A stretch of 6,971 nt of DNA from an uncultured Lachnospiraceae bacterium (lineage in GTDB: Bacteria > Bacillota_A > Clostridia > Lachnospirales > Lachnospiraceae). Positions 1-5,972 of the stretch are shown here, piece after piece. The stretch is from contig USDU01000132.1 of the NCBI GenBank assembly GCA_900553635.1, positions 1 through 6,971 of the forward strand, given 5' to 3'. A program made the position numbers and the translations under genes. The notes below the pieces were generated by a model. The model was not told the origin of the DNA. It searched no databases and saw only the letters and a list, made by a program, of their open reading frames with translations. The stretch's first letter is position 1. Every line of letters starts with the position of its first letter.

Positions 1-635
1 CAAATGAAGCAGGCCAGGGAACCATTACCATGCCTGCAGCGGCGGCAGATACAGATCATCCCTGCGATCAGGGCTGCGTACAGGCTCTGGGTGTATTTCT
101 GGATACCATCGTTATCTGCACCCTGACCGGTTTTGTGGTTATTATGGGAAGAATGTGGCTGACCGGAGAGGCGGACGCCTGGTTCGAACTTGGAAAGCTG
201 GAGAAGTTCCTGGCATCTTGTGGTGCACTGACCGGAAGCAGTGGAGCGGCTTATGGCTTTGTGACCCTGCTGGTAAGCCTTTGCTTTGGCCTGTTCGCCT
301 TCACCTGCCTGATGGGCTTCATGTCCTTTACCGAGATGTGCGCGAACCGTATTTCCGCCAACAAGGCCTTCATCAATGTGATCCGCGCCCTGTGCCTGGT
401 GGTCATCAGCTTCGGCGTTATCACGAATATCGCGGGTATGGATCTGGGAGCCCTCTGGGATCTGAGCGATTTTGCTAATATCCTGATGGTATACTGTAAC
501 CTGCCGCTTCAGTACATAGGCTTCAAATACGTGTTGCGGGCATGGCGTCATTTCGAGAAACACGACGGAACCCCGTTTACTTCAGCGGTGGCGGGTATCT
601 CTGTTCCGGTGTGGGATGAAAAAGCTGGAAAATAA
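1..635 (+). CDS. Sodium:alanine/glycine symporter (AGCS family), C-terminal part, 5' end outside window
   Basis: This is the end of an integral membrane transporter of the AGCS (AlsT/DagA) family, which moves alanine or glycine into the cell with sodium. The reading frame is open to the left edge. Codons from base 3 read NEAGQGTITM, and NEAG(M/Q)G followed by an HP..QG..Q..GVF.DT..(I/V)CT pattern (here to about base 125) is the family's conserved stretch. The ATG at 30 is therefore an internal methionine, not a start. Four hydrophobic helices follow, at about bases 78-150, 250-330, 372-440 and 471-536, and then a polar tail. Some 210 residues are visible of a family length usually near 450-500, so more than half the gene is missing. 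The terminator-like stem at 661-706 follows the stop codon. The family call is strong; the substrate (alanine or glycine) is inferred from the family. Confidence 0.9.
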   Translation, partial: NEAGQGTITMPAAAADTDHPCDQGCVQALGVFLDTIVICTLTGFVVIMGRMWLTGEADAWFELGKLEKFLASCGALTGSSGAAYGFVTLLVSLCFGLFAFTCLMGFMSFTEMCANRISANKAFINVIRALCLVVISFGVITNIAGMDLGALWDLSDFANILMVYCNLPLQYIGFKYVLRAWRHFEKHDGTPFTSAVAGISVPVWDEKAGK

Positions 636-642
636 AAGAGAC

Positions 643-657
643 GGGGAACTTTTCCCC
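643..657 (+). other. Small perfect inverted repeat after the symporter gene
   Basis: GGGGAA (643-648) pairs with TTCCCC (652-657) around a 3-base loop. It lies 7 bases after the symporter stop. No T-run follows, so alone it is a poor terminator. It may add to the larger stem just downstream or protect the 3' end of the symporter mRNA. The gltX -35 box begins at the next base. Confidence 0.5.
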
Positions 658-686
658 TTGTAAAGCGGGCCGCTTTGGTATATAAT
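658..686 (+). promoter_or_regulatory. SigA-type promoter of gltX
   Basis: A -35 box TTGTAA (658-663; 4 of 6 matches to TTGACA) is followed by a 17-base spacer and a perfect -10 box TATAAT (681-686). Transcription should start near 692-694, leaving a leader of about 65 bases before gltX. The whole promoter overlaps the terminator-like stem of the upstream gene. A transcript starting here lacks the 5' arm of that stem and so cannot form it. Confidence 0.7.
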
Positions 687-706
687 TTCCAGAGCGGCCT
701 GTTTTA
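661..706 (+). terminator. Long terminator-like stem-loop ending the symporter transcript
   Basis: TAAAGCGGGCCGCTTTGG (661-678) pairs with CCAGAGCGGCCTGTTTTA (689-706). This gives 18 continuous pairs, three of them G-U wobbles (665/702, 667/700, 675/692), around a 10-base AT loop. The 3' arm ends in GTTTTA, so a short U-run pairs with an A-run on the 5' arm, as in many intrinsic terminators. The U-run is short, so efficiency is uncertain. The gltX -10 box sits in the loop. Confidence 0.65.
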
Positions 707-718
707 CGGAAGTAAGAA

Positions 719-766
719 ATGAAAGGCCATTTCAGAAGAATAACGGGAGTGAAGAAGAATGAGTAA
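719..766 (+). CDS. Possible 15-residue leader ORF overlapping the gltX start
   Basis: An ATG at 719 opens a 15-codon frame, [15 protein letters not shown], that stops with TAA at 764-766, eight bases into gltX and in a different frame. GGAAG at 708-712 sits 6 bases upstream, a workable ribosome binding site. In the leader RNA this GGAA could lie in a GNRA-type tetraloop closed by TTTTAC (702-707) and GTAAGA (712-717). The peptide is basic and has no glutamate-rich stretch that would suggest attenuation by glutamate. It could be chance; only conservation in relatives would make it real. Confidence 0.25.
   Translation: MKGHFRRITGVKKNE
745..751 (+). promoter_or_regulatory. Ribosome binding site of gltX
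   Basis: GGGAGTG ends 7 bases before the ATG at 759. It fits the 16S anti-SD core and supports that start over any later methionine. Confidence 0.7.
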
Positions 767-2210
767 AGTAAGAACAAGATTTGCGCCGAGTCCTACCGGA
801 AGAATGCATGTAGGTAACTTAAGAACGGCGCTGTACGCATATCTGATTGCCAAGCATGAGGACGGAGATTTCCTGCTTCGTATCGAGGATACCGACCAGG
901 AGCGCTATGTGGAGGGCGCGGTCGATATCATTTACCGTACCATGAAGGAAGCGGGCCTGGAGCATGACGAGGGTCCGGACAAGGACGGCGGCGTGGGCCC
1001 CTATGTGCAGAGTGAGCGCCAGGCGGCAGGCATCTATATGGAGTACGCGAAAAAGCTGATTGAAAAAGGCGAGGCTTATTACTGCTTCTGCGACAAGGAA
1101 CGCCTGGAGTCCCTGAAGACCGAAGTGGCGGGTAAGGAGATTGTTGTATATGATAAGCACTGTCTACATCTGTCTAAGGAAGAGGTAGAAGCGAAGCTGG
1201 CAGCGGGCGTACCCTTTGTTATCCGCCAGAATAATCCGACCACCGGAACCACCACCTTCCATGACGATATTTATGGCGATATCACCGTAGACAATGCGGA
1301 ACTGGATGACATGATCCTGATCAAGTCCGACGGATATCCGACTTACAACTTCGCGAATGTGGTAGACGACCATCTGATGGGAATCACCCACGTAGTCCGT
1401 GGAAATGAGTATCTGTCCTCTTCTCCGAAATACAACCGTCTCTACGAGGCGTTTGGCTGGGAAGTGCCGGTCTATGTACATTGCCCGCTGATTACCGACG
1501 AGGAGCACAAGAAGCTGTCCAAGCGCTGCGGCCATTCCTCCTTCGAGGATCTGCTGGAGCAGGGCTTTCTGCCGGAGGCGATTATCAATTTCGTAGCGCT
1601 GCTGGGCTGGAGTCCGGATGAGGATCGGGAGATTTATTCTCTGGATGAGTTGATTAAGGCTTTTGATTATCACCACATCAGCAAGGCACCGTCCGTATTC
1701 GATTACACCAAGCTGAAATGGATGAACGGTGAGTACATCAAGGCTATGGACTTTGATAAGTTTTATGAGATGGCATTGCCGCATCTGAAGAAGGTCATTA
1801 CCAAGGATTATGATCTGAAGAAGATCGCTGCTATGGTAAAGACCCGTATCGAGGTGTTCCCGGAGATCGAGGATATGGTAGACTTCTTCGAGGCAGTTCC
1901 CGAGTACGACACCGCGATTTACGCGCATAAGAAAATGAAGACCAGTGTGGAATCCTCTCTGGAGGTTTTAAAAGAGTTGCTTCCGATCCTGGAGGAGCAG
2001 GAGGACTACAGCAACGACGGACTGTATACACGTCTTCTGAAATATGTGGAGGAGAAGGGCTGTAAGAACGGCTATGTGCTCTGGCCCATCCGTATCGCCG
2101 TATCCGGCAGGCAGATGACGCCCTGTGGAGCGACCGAGCTCATGGAGGTCATCGGCAAGGAGGAAACTCTGAAGCGTGTGCGCGCAGCGATTGCAAAGCT
2201 GGAGGCTTAA
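759..2210 (+). CDS. gltX: Glutamyl-tRNA synthetase
   Basis: This is a class I aminoacyl-tRNA synthetase that joins glutamate to tRNA-Glu in the cytosol. Its 483 residues match the usual bacterial length. The Rossmann fold opens with [13 protein letters not shown], where HVGN (17-20) is the HIGH motif in the form common in GluRS. The stem-contact region carries [16 protein letters not shown] and a GNEYLSSSP stretch. KLSKR is at 252-256. The C-terminal helical anticodon-binding part is complete. Residues C109-F-C111 and C135-L-H137, 23 residues apart, match the CxC...CxH zinc site described for E. coli GluRS (C98, C100, C125, H127), so a bound zinc is likely. In Firmicutes without GlnRS this enzyme usually also charges tRNA-Gln for GatCAB; that is inference here. 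It has its own promoter upstream and a coupled helicase gene downstream. Confidence 0.97.
   Translation: MSKVRTRFAPSPTGRMHVGNLRTALYAYLIAKHEDGDFLLRIEDTDQERYVEGAVDIIYRTMKEAGLEHDEGPDKDGGVGPYVQSERQAAGIYMEYAKKLIEKGEAYYCFCDKERLESLKTEVAGKEIVVYDKHCLHLSKEEVEAKLAAGVPFVIRQNNPTTGTTTFHDDIYGDITVDNAELDDMILIKSDGYPTYNFANVVDDHLMGITHVVRGNEYLSSSPKYNRLYEAFGWEVPVYVHCPLITDEEHKKLSKRCGHSSFEDLLEQGFLPEAIINFVALLGWSPDEDREIYSLDELIKAFDYHHISKAPSVFDYTKLKWMNGEYIKAMDFDKFYEMALPHLKKVITKDYDLKKIAAMVKTRIEVFPEIEDMVDFFEAVPEYDTAIYAHKKMKTSVESSLEVLKELLPILEEQEDYSNDGLYTRLLKYVEEKGCKNGYVLWPIRIAVSGRQMTPCGATELMEVIGKEETLKRVRAAIAKLEA
2201..2205 (+). promoter_or_regulatory. Ribosome binding site of the helicase gene, inside gltX
   Basis: GGAGG lies in the last codons of gltX, 8 bases before the TTG at 2214. 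Spacing is ideal and decides this non-ATG start. It also implies that ribosomes finishing gltX help start the helicase. Confidence 0.75.
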
Positions 2211-2213
2211 AAT

Positions 2214-4058
2214 TTGAATTCTTTATCTGAAGTACAGCAGAAGGCCGTCACCCACCGTGACGGCCCCATGCTGGTTCTGGCGGGACCCGGTTCCGGTAAG
2301 ACGATGGTGCTTACGAGGCGGGTTCAGTATCTGACGGAAATCTGTCATATTCCACCCGGAGAGATTCTGGTGATTACTTTTACAAAAGCGGCGGCAAGGG
2401 AAATGAAGGAGCGGTATCTGCGGCTGACGAACAGCGCGAATACGGCTGTTTCTTTTGGTACCTTTCATGCGGTCTTTTTCCAGATCCTGAAGCTGGCCTA
2501 TGGCTATCGTGCCGACAATATTCTCCGGGAGACCGAAAAATACCAGTTTCTGCGGGAGGCAGTCTATAAGCAGAAGCTGGAGCCGGATGACGAATCAGAG
2601 CTCATCGGCAGTATCGCGGCGGAAATCAGCAAGGTGAAAAATGATCGGGTGAACCTGCAGGAATATAAGGCCACATCCTGCAATACCAAAAGCTTTACCG
2701 CCATTTTTAACGAATACGATAACCGCCTGCGCCGCAGCAATAAAATCGATTTCGACGATATGCTGGTCTACTGCTACCAGCTTTTGAAGGAACGGAAGGA
2801 CATTCTCGGGGCCTGGCAACGGAAATTTCGGTATATCCTGGTGGATGAATTTCAGGATATCAATCAGCTGCAGTACGACATTGTGCGGATGCTGGCGGCG
2901 CCGGAGGATAACCTGTTCATCGTAGGCGACGACGACCAGTCCATCTACCGTTTCCGCGGCGCGAAGCCGGAGATTATGCTGCACTTCAAACAGGATTATC
3001 CGGCGGCGAAACAGGTGCTTCTGGATACGAACTACCGCTGTACGCGCCTGATTGTGGAAGGAGCCTGCAAGGTTATCGAGAATAATAAGCAGCGTTTTGC
3101 CAAGAAAATTCAGGCGAACAAGCAGGAAGGACCGCCGATTCTGCACCATAAGTTTCGGGATCAGGATGAGGAGTACGAGTGCGTCGTTGATAAGATTAAG
3201 ACCTACCGGGAAAAAGGAGGTTCTTATCGGGATATCGCGATTCTGTTCCGGACCAATACCCAGCCCCGGAAGCTGGTGGAAGAACTGATTTCCGAGGGAA
3301 TTCCGTTCCGGATGCGGGACGCACTGCCGAACCTCTATGATCACTGGATTGTGAAGGATATTTTTGCTTATCTTCACATGGCCCGGGACATGAAAAAGAG
3401 TCTGGTGAAGCGCGAGGACTTTTTGCAGGTCATGAACCGCCCGAAGCGCTACCTGGGGCGGGAATGTCTGGACAGCGAAGTGATTTCCTGGGAGGAGCTG
3501 CTTACCTGGTATGACGATAAGCCCTGGGTCTGCGAGCGGATCGAAAAGCTGGAGAAGGATTTGAAGATGTGCGGACATTTAAGTCCTTCCGGGGCCCTAC
3601 ACTATATCCGAAATATCATCGGCTATGAGGAGTATCTGAAGGAATATGCCGATTACAAAGGAAGAAAGCCGGAGGATTTCTTTGGAATTCTCGATGAATT
3701 AAAGGAGCTGGCTTCCGGTTTTAAAACTCTGGAGGAGTGGGAAAACCATATCGCATCCATCCGGGCAGAGCTTCTGAAGCAGGCGAAGGAGCGGGAAATG
3801 AGCAGCGATGGCGTGATATTGTCCACCATGCACAGTAGTAAGGGTCTGGAATACCGCATCGTATTCATCATCGACGCCAATGAGGGAATTACGCCCCACA
3901 AGCGGGTGCTTTTCGAGGAAGATATGGAAGAAGAACGGCGGCTGTTCTATGTGGCCATGACCCGGGCAAAGGAGCTGTTGTATATTTTTTCGGTGAGAAA
4001 GCTGTATGGAAAGAAAGCAGAACAATCACGTTTCGTAGAAGAGCTTTTAGAAGAGTAG
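2214..4058 (+). CDS. UvrD/Rep/PcrA-type superfamily 1 DNA helicase, compact form
   Basis: This is an ATP-driven SF1A helicase, expected to translocate 3'-5' on single-stranded DNA in repair or in clearing replication and transcription blocks. All core motifs are present in order: Q motif (LSEVQQ, Q8/Q9), Walker A AGPGSGKT (23-30), motif Ia ITFTKAAA, Walker B DEFQD (211-215), motif III GDDDQSIYRFRG (from 238), NYR (273-275), motif V STMHSSKGLE (537-546) and motif VI RRLFYVAMTRAK (575-586). The spacing between NYR and motif V leaves room for a 2B domain. The protein ends 28 residues after motif VI. At 614 residues it is about 100 shorter than B. subtilis PcrA and lacks the C-terminal Tudor-like RNA polymerase-binding tail. 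It is therefore more likely a paralogue than the essential PcrA itself. The start is TTG, 3 bases after the gltX stop, with a strong site at 2201-2205. Motifs look intact, so it should be active. Confidence 0.94.
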   Translation: MNSLSEVQQKAVTHRDGPMLVLAGPGSGKTMVLTRRVQYLTEICHIPPGEILVITFTKAAAREMKERYLRLTNSANTAVSFGTFHAVFFQILKLAYGYRADNILRETEKYQFLREAVYKQKLEPDDESELIGSIAAEISKVKNDRVNLQEYKATSCNTKSFTAIFNEYDNRLRRSNKIDFDDMLVYCYQLLKERKDILGAWQRKFRYILVDEFQDINQLQYDIVRMLAAPEDNLFIVGDDDQSIYRFRGAKPEIMLHFKQDYPAAKQVLLDTNYRCTRLIVEGACKVIENNKQRFAKKIQANKQEGPPILHHKFRDQDEEYECVVDKIKTYREKGGSYRDIAILFRTNTQPRKLVEELISEGIPFRMRDALPNLYDHWIVKDIFAYLHMARDMKKSLVKREDFLQVMNRPKRYLGRECLDSEVISWEELLTWYDDKPWVCERIEKLEKDLKMCGHLSPSGALHYIRNIIGYEEYLKEYADYKGRKPEDFFGILDELKELASGFKTLEEWENHIASIRAELLKQAKEREMSSDGVILSTMHSSKGLEYRIVFIIDANEGITPHKRVLFEEDMEEERRLFYVAMTRAKELLYIFSVRKLYGKKAEQSRFVEELLEE

Positions 4059-4069
4059 GCGAACGAAAG

Positions 4070-4104
4070 AAGAGCCGAGAGGCATATATTCTCGGCTCTT
4101 TTTT
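4070..4104 (+). terminator. Intrinsic terminator after the gltX-helicase operon, possibly bidirectional
   Basis: AAGAGCCGAGA (4070-4080) pairs perfectly with TCTCGGCTCTT (4090-4100) around a 9-base loop, followed by an unbroken T-run through 4104. It begins 11 bases after the helicase stop. On the minus strand the same stem is followed by CTTTCGTT, moderately U-rich, so it may also end the convergent DUF1292 transcript. I found no other convincing stem for that gene. Confidence 0.9.
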
Positions 4105-4168
4105 CTATGCTTTGAAAAGTGGAAATGTCTATCTGCCTGTCTATTGATTTGAGCGAAATAGATAAGCT

Positions 4169-4537
4169 TTAGTTGGTTTCGTCGAAATCAACATCCTCGC
4201 CGTCAGCCTCAACTAACTCATCGTACTCGGCTGCGTCCAGCATCTGATCGAACATGTCGGCCACTGCGTCGTACTCCTCGTCGGACTCGATATTGTCCAG
4301 AACCGGGCTTCCGGTGCTGTTGTCGTAACGGTACAGATATACCTCGCCGTCCTCGTTCTCGCCGTTCTCATCCAGAGGAAGCAGGGCAATGTAGTCACGT
4401 CCGTCCACCGGGAAGATGGTGAGGATGGCGCATTCTACGGTTTCGTCATTGTCCAGGGTCAGGGTTACGGTGATGTCTCCGTTACAGGTATCGCAGTTGC
4501 CGCCGCAATCCGGTGTGCTGCATTTATTGTCTGCCAT
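4169..4537 (-). CDS. DUF1292 family protein with four-cysteine N-terminal extension
   Basis: This is a 122-residue protein of the DUF1292 family (B. subtilis YrzB-like), whose function is unknown. The match is the pattern ITVTL..DNDETVEC.IL..F.V.GRDYIALLPLDE, followed by an acidic region with VYLYRY and ending in a helix with DEEYDAVADMFD, the usual C-terminal helix. It is strikingly acidic: by my count 36 Asp/Glu against three Lys/Arg. The first 18 residues add C6, C11, C15 and C18 (CX4CX3CX2C), a possible metal-binding knuckle that the DUF1292 core itself does not need. No signal peptide or membrane helix is seen, so it should be cytosolic. The start is fixed by an AGGAG site 9 bases upstream. 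It is monocistronic, convergent with the helicase and divergent from the aminotransferase operon. Confidence 0.85.
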   Translation of the reverse strand: MADNKCSTPDCGGNCDTCNGDITVTLTLDNDETVECAILTIFPVDGRDYIALLPLDENGENEDGEVYLYRYDNSTGSPVLDNIESDEEYDAVADMFDQMLDAAEYDELVEADGEDVDFDETN

Positions 4538-4546
4538 TTGATTGTT

Positions 4547-4552
4547 CTCCTT
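4547..4552 (-). promoter_or_regulatory. Ribosome binding site of the DUF1292 gene
   Basis: On the minus strand this reads AAGGAG, 9 bases before the ATG at 4537. It supports that start and shows the gene is well translated. Confidence 0.8.
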
Positions 4553-4574
4553 TTTATTTGGTAAATGTGTGTTA

Positions 4575-4592
4575 CTGATAATACTCTATCAG
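4575..4592 (-). promoter_or_regulatory. Putative promoter/operator of the DUF1292 gene
   Basis: CTGATA (4575-4580) and TATCAG (4587-4592) form a perfect inverted repeat with a 6-base centre. It overlaps a -10-like TATTAT on the minus strand (4578-4583), about 40 bases before the start codon. No good -35 box is found at normal spacing. A transcription factor binding here would block the promoter, but six-base arms can arise by chance. Confidence 0.3.
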
Positions 4593-4619
4593 ACCTGAGA
4601 ACGAAAAGCAAGAAAAGAA

Positions 4620-4648
4620 TTGAATTAGCAGGAAGTTTGTATTAAAAT
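4620..4648 (+). promoter_or_regulatory. SigA-type promoter of the aminotransferase operon
   Basis: TTGAAT (4620-4625) is followed by a 17-base spacer and TAAAAT (4643-4648), each close to consensus. The 20 bases upstream are A-rich, like an UP element. Transcription should begin near 4655, giving a leader of nearly 90 bases. The intergenic region is shared with the divergent DUF1292 gene. Confidence 0.65.
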
Positions 4649-4727
4649 AAGAAAGATTGAGCGCTGGCCGAATGGACAGAGACTTTCCAGAATATGAGAG
4701 AAACGCGCCAGGATACGCGGCGCAGCA

Positions 4728-4734
4728 GAGAGGA
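4728..4734 (+). promoter_or_regulatory. Ribosome binding site deciding the aminotransferase start
   Basis: GAGAGGA ends 9 bases before the ATG at 4744. No comparable site precedes the in-frame TTG at 4657 or the ATG at 4672. A 5-bp hairpin, GCGCC (4705-4709) with GGCGC (4719-4723), lies just upstream and is probably unimportant. Confidence 0.65.
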
Positions 4735-4743
4735 CTTAAGACG

Positions 4744-5916
4744 ATGAATTTTATATTTTCAAAACGGGCAGAGGCGATAGAGGAAGGTATCTTCGCAGCC
4801 CTGGCCCATAAAAAGAACGAACTGGCAGAGAAAGGTATGGAGGTCTATAATTTCTCCATCGGTACGCCGGATTTTCAGCCGCCGAAGCATGTGATGGACG
4901 CCATGGTGGAGGCCTGCAAGGATCCGGAAAATTATAAATACGCCATTACGGACAGGCCGGAGCTTATCAAAGCCATGCAGGATTTCTATCAGACCCGGTT
5001 TGGCGTGAGCCTGGAGGCAGATGAGATTATGACATTGTACGGCTCCCAGGAGGGTATGGCTCATGTGGCTGTGGCCCTGTGCGATCCGGGCGATATCATG
5101 CTGGCCCCGAATCCGGGTTATCCGGTATTTTCCCTGGGACCGCAGCTGACGGGTGCGAAGATCGAGACTTATCCGCTCTATGCGGAAAATAATTTCCTGC
5201 CGAGATTCGAGGATATTCCGGCGGAGACTGCGCGGGTGGCGAAGTTTATGATTGTATCTTACCCGTCCAATCCGGTCTGCTCTGTGGCGGATGACGCTTT
5301 TTATGAAGAACTGATTGCGTTCGCGAAAAAGTACAACATTATCATTCTGCATGATAATGCTTATTCCGATATCATTTACGATGGAAGGGAAGGAAAGTCC
5401 TTTCTGTCCTATCCGGGCGCGAAGGAGGTGGGCATTGAGTTTTACTCCCTGTCCAAGAGCTACAATATGACCGGCATGCGCATGTCCTTCGCGGTAGGTA
5501 ATCGTGAGATTATTCGGGAATTTTCCAAAGTACGCTCCCAGATCGACTACGGTATCTTCCTGCCGATTCAGATGGCGGCGGTGGCAGCCCTGACCGGTCC
5601 TCAGGATTCCGTAAAGGAGCAGTGCGCCGAGTATGAGCGGAGAAATAAGGCTCTCTGCGGCGGTCTTCGCTCCATCGGATGGAACGTGCCGGACAGCCAG
5701 GGTACTATGTTTGTGTGGGCTCCCCTGCCGGAGGGCTATACGGACAGCGCAGCTTTTACGATGGAATTGATGGAGAAGACCGGCATGATCGTGACCCCGG
5801 GCAGCGCCTTTGGCGATTTGGGCGAGGGCTATGTGCGGATGGCGCTGGTGCATCCGGTTCCGGTGATTGAGAAGGCGATTGCAAGGGTGCAGGAAAGCGG
5901 TATTTTAAAAAAATAA
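4744..5916 (+). CDS. Class I/II PLP-dependent aminotransferase
   Basis: This is a fold-type I PLP enzyme that moves an amino group between an amino acid and a 2-oxo acid in the cytosol. From the ATG at 4744 it has 390 residues, normal for the AspC/DapL-like group. The protein opens with MNFIFSKRAEAIEEG and soon reaches a FSIGTPDF stretch (the usual N-terminal signature). GSQEGM is the phosphate-binding turn. N176, D204 and Y207 sit at the cofactor-contact positions. SLSKSYNMTGMR carries the Schiff-base lysine K238, and R365 in YVRMAL is the substrate-carboxylate arginine. The usual NNPTG loop reads SNPVC here (N176 kept), which may mark a distinct subgroup. The frame is open back to a TTG at 4657, but that lies at the predicted transcription start and lacks a ribosome site. 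Substrate is not determinable; aspartate, alanine or LL-diaminopimelate-like specificity are candidates. No terminator follows it, so it should be cotranscribed with the DUF218 gene. Confidence 0.92.
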   Translation: MNFIFSKRAEAIEEGIFAALAHKKNELAEKGMEVYNFSIGTPDFQPPKHVMDAMVEACKDPENYKYAITDRPELIKAMQDFYQTRFGVSLEADEIMTLYGSQEGMAHVAVALCDPGDIMLAPNPGYPVFSLGPQLTGAKIETYPLYAENNFLPRFEDIPAETARVAKFMIVSYPSNPVCSVADDAFYEELIAFAKKYNIIILHDNAYSDIIYDGREGKSFLSYPGAKEVGIEFYSLSKSYNMTGMRMSFAVGNREIIREFSKVRSQIDYGIFLPIQMAAVAALTGPQDSVKEQCAEYERRNKALCGGLRSIGWNVPDSQGTMFVWAPLPEGYTDSAAFTMELMEKTGMIVTPGSAFGDLGEGYVRMALVHPVPVIEKAIARVQESGILKK

Positions 5917-5972
5917 GGCGGCTGTGTTACCATTAAAATGCAGAACAAAACGGAAGGGACGGGTACTGCACC

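Noticed and set aside
30..32. ATG at 30 as the start of a 201-residue membrane protein
   Set aside because: The frame is open to the left edge and the upstream codons read NEAGQGTIT, the conserved core of AGCS transporters. The methionine is internal.
692..758. T-box or amino-acid riboswitch in the gltX leader
   Set aside because: The leader is only about 65 bases, far too short for a T-box, and no T-box sequence or second terminator is present.
1164..1928. 254-residue open frame antisense to gltX
   Set aside because: It lies wholly within a well-supported conserved gene, resembles no family and has no plausible expression signals. The same applies to antisense frames at 819-1160, 2595-3578, 4759-5853, 5829-6356 and 6377-6970.
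4127..4144. Direct repeat GTCTAT at 4127-4132 and 4139-4144
   Set aside because: Two six-base copies 12 bases apart between convergent genes are within chance, with no promoter or other context.
4141..4163. Separate terminator for the DUF1292 gene from the CTATT/AATAG arms near 4141-4161
   Set aside because: The stem is short and AT-only with no U-run on the minus strand. The 4070-4100 stem is a better candidate.
4657..4743. TTG at 4657 as the aminotransferase start, adding 29 residues
   Set aside because: It falls at the predicted transcription start, has no ribosome site, and the added residues do not resemble the family N-terminus. ATG 4744 has GAGAGGA at good spacing.
5917..5972. Terminator between the aminotransferase and the DUF218 gene
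   Set aside because: Only a 4-bp ACGG/CCGT pairing is seen, with no U-run, so the genes are likely cotranscribed.
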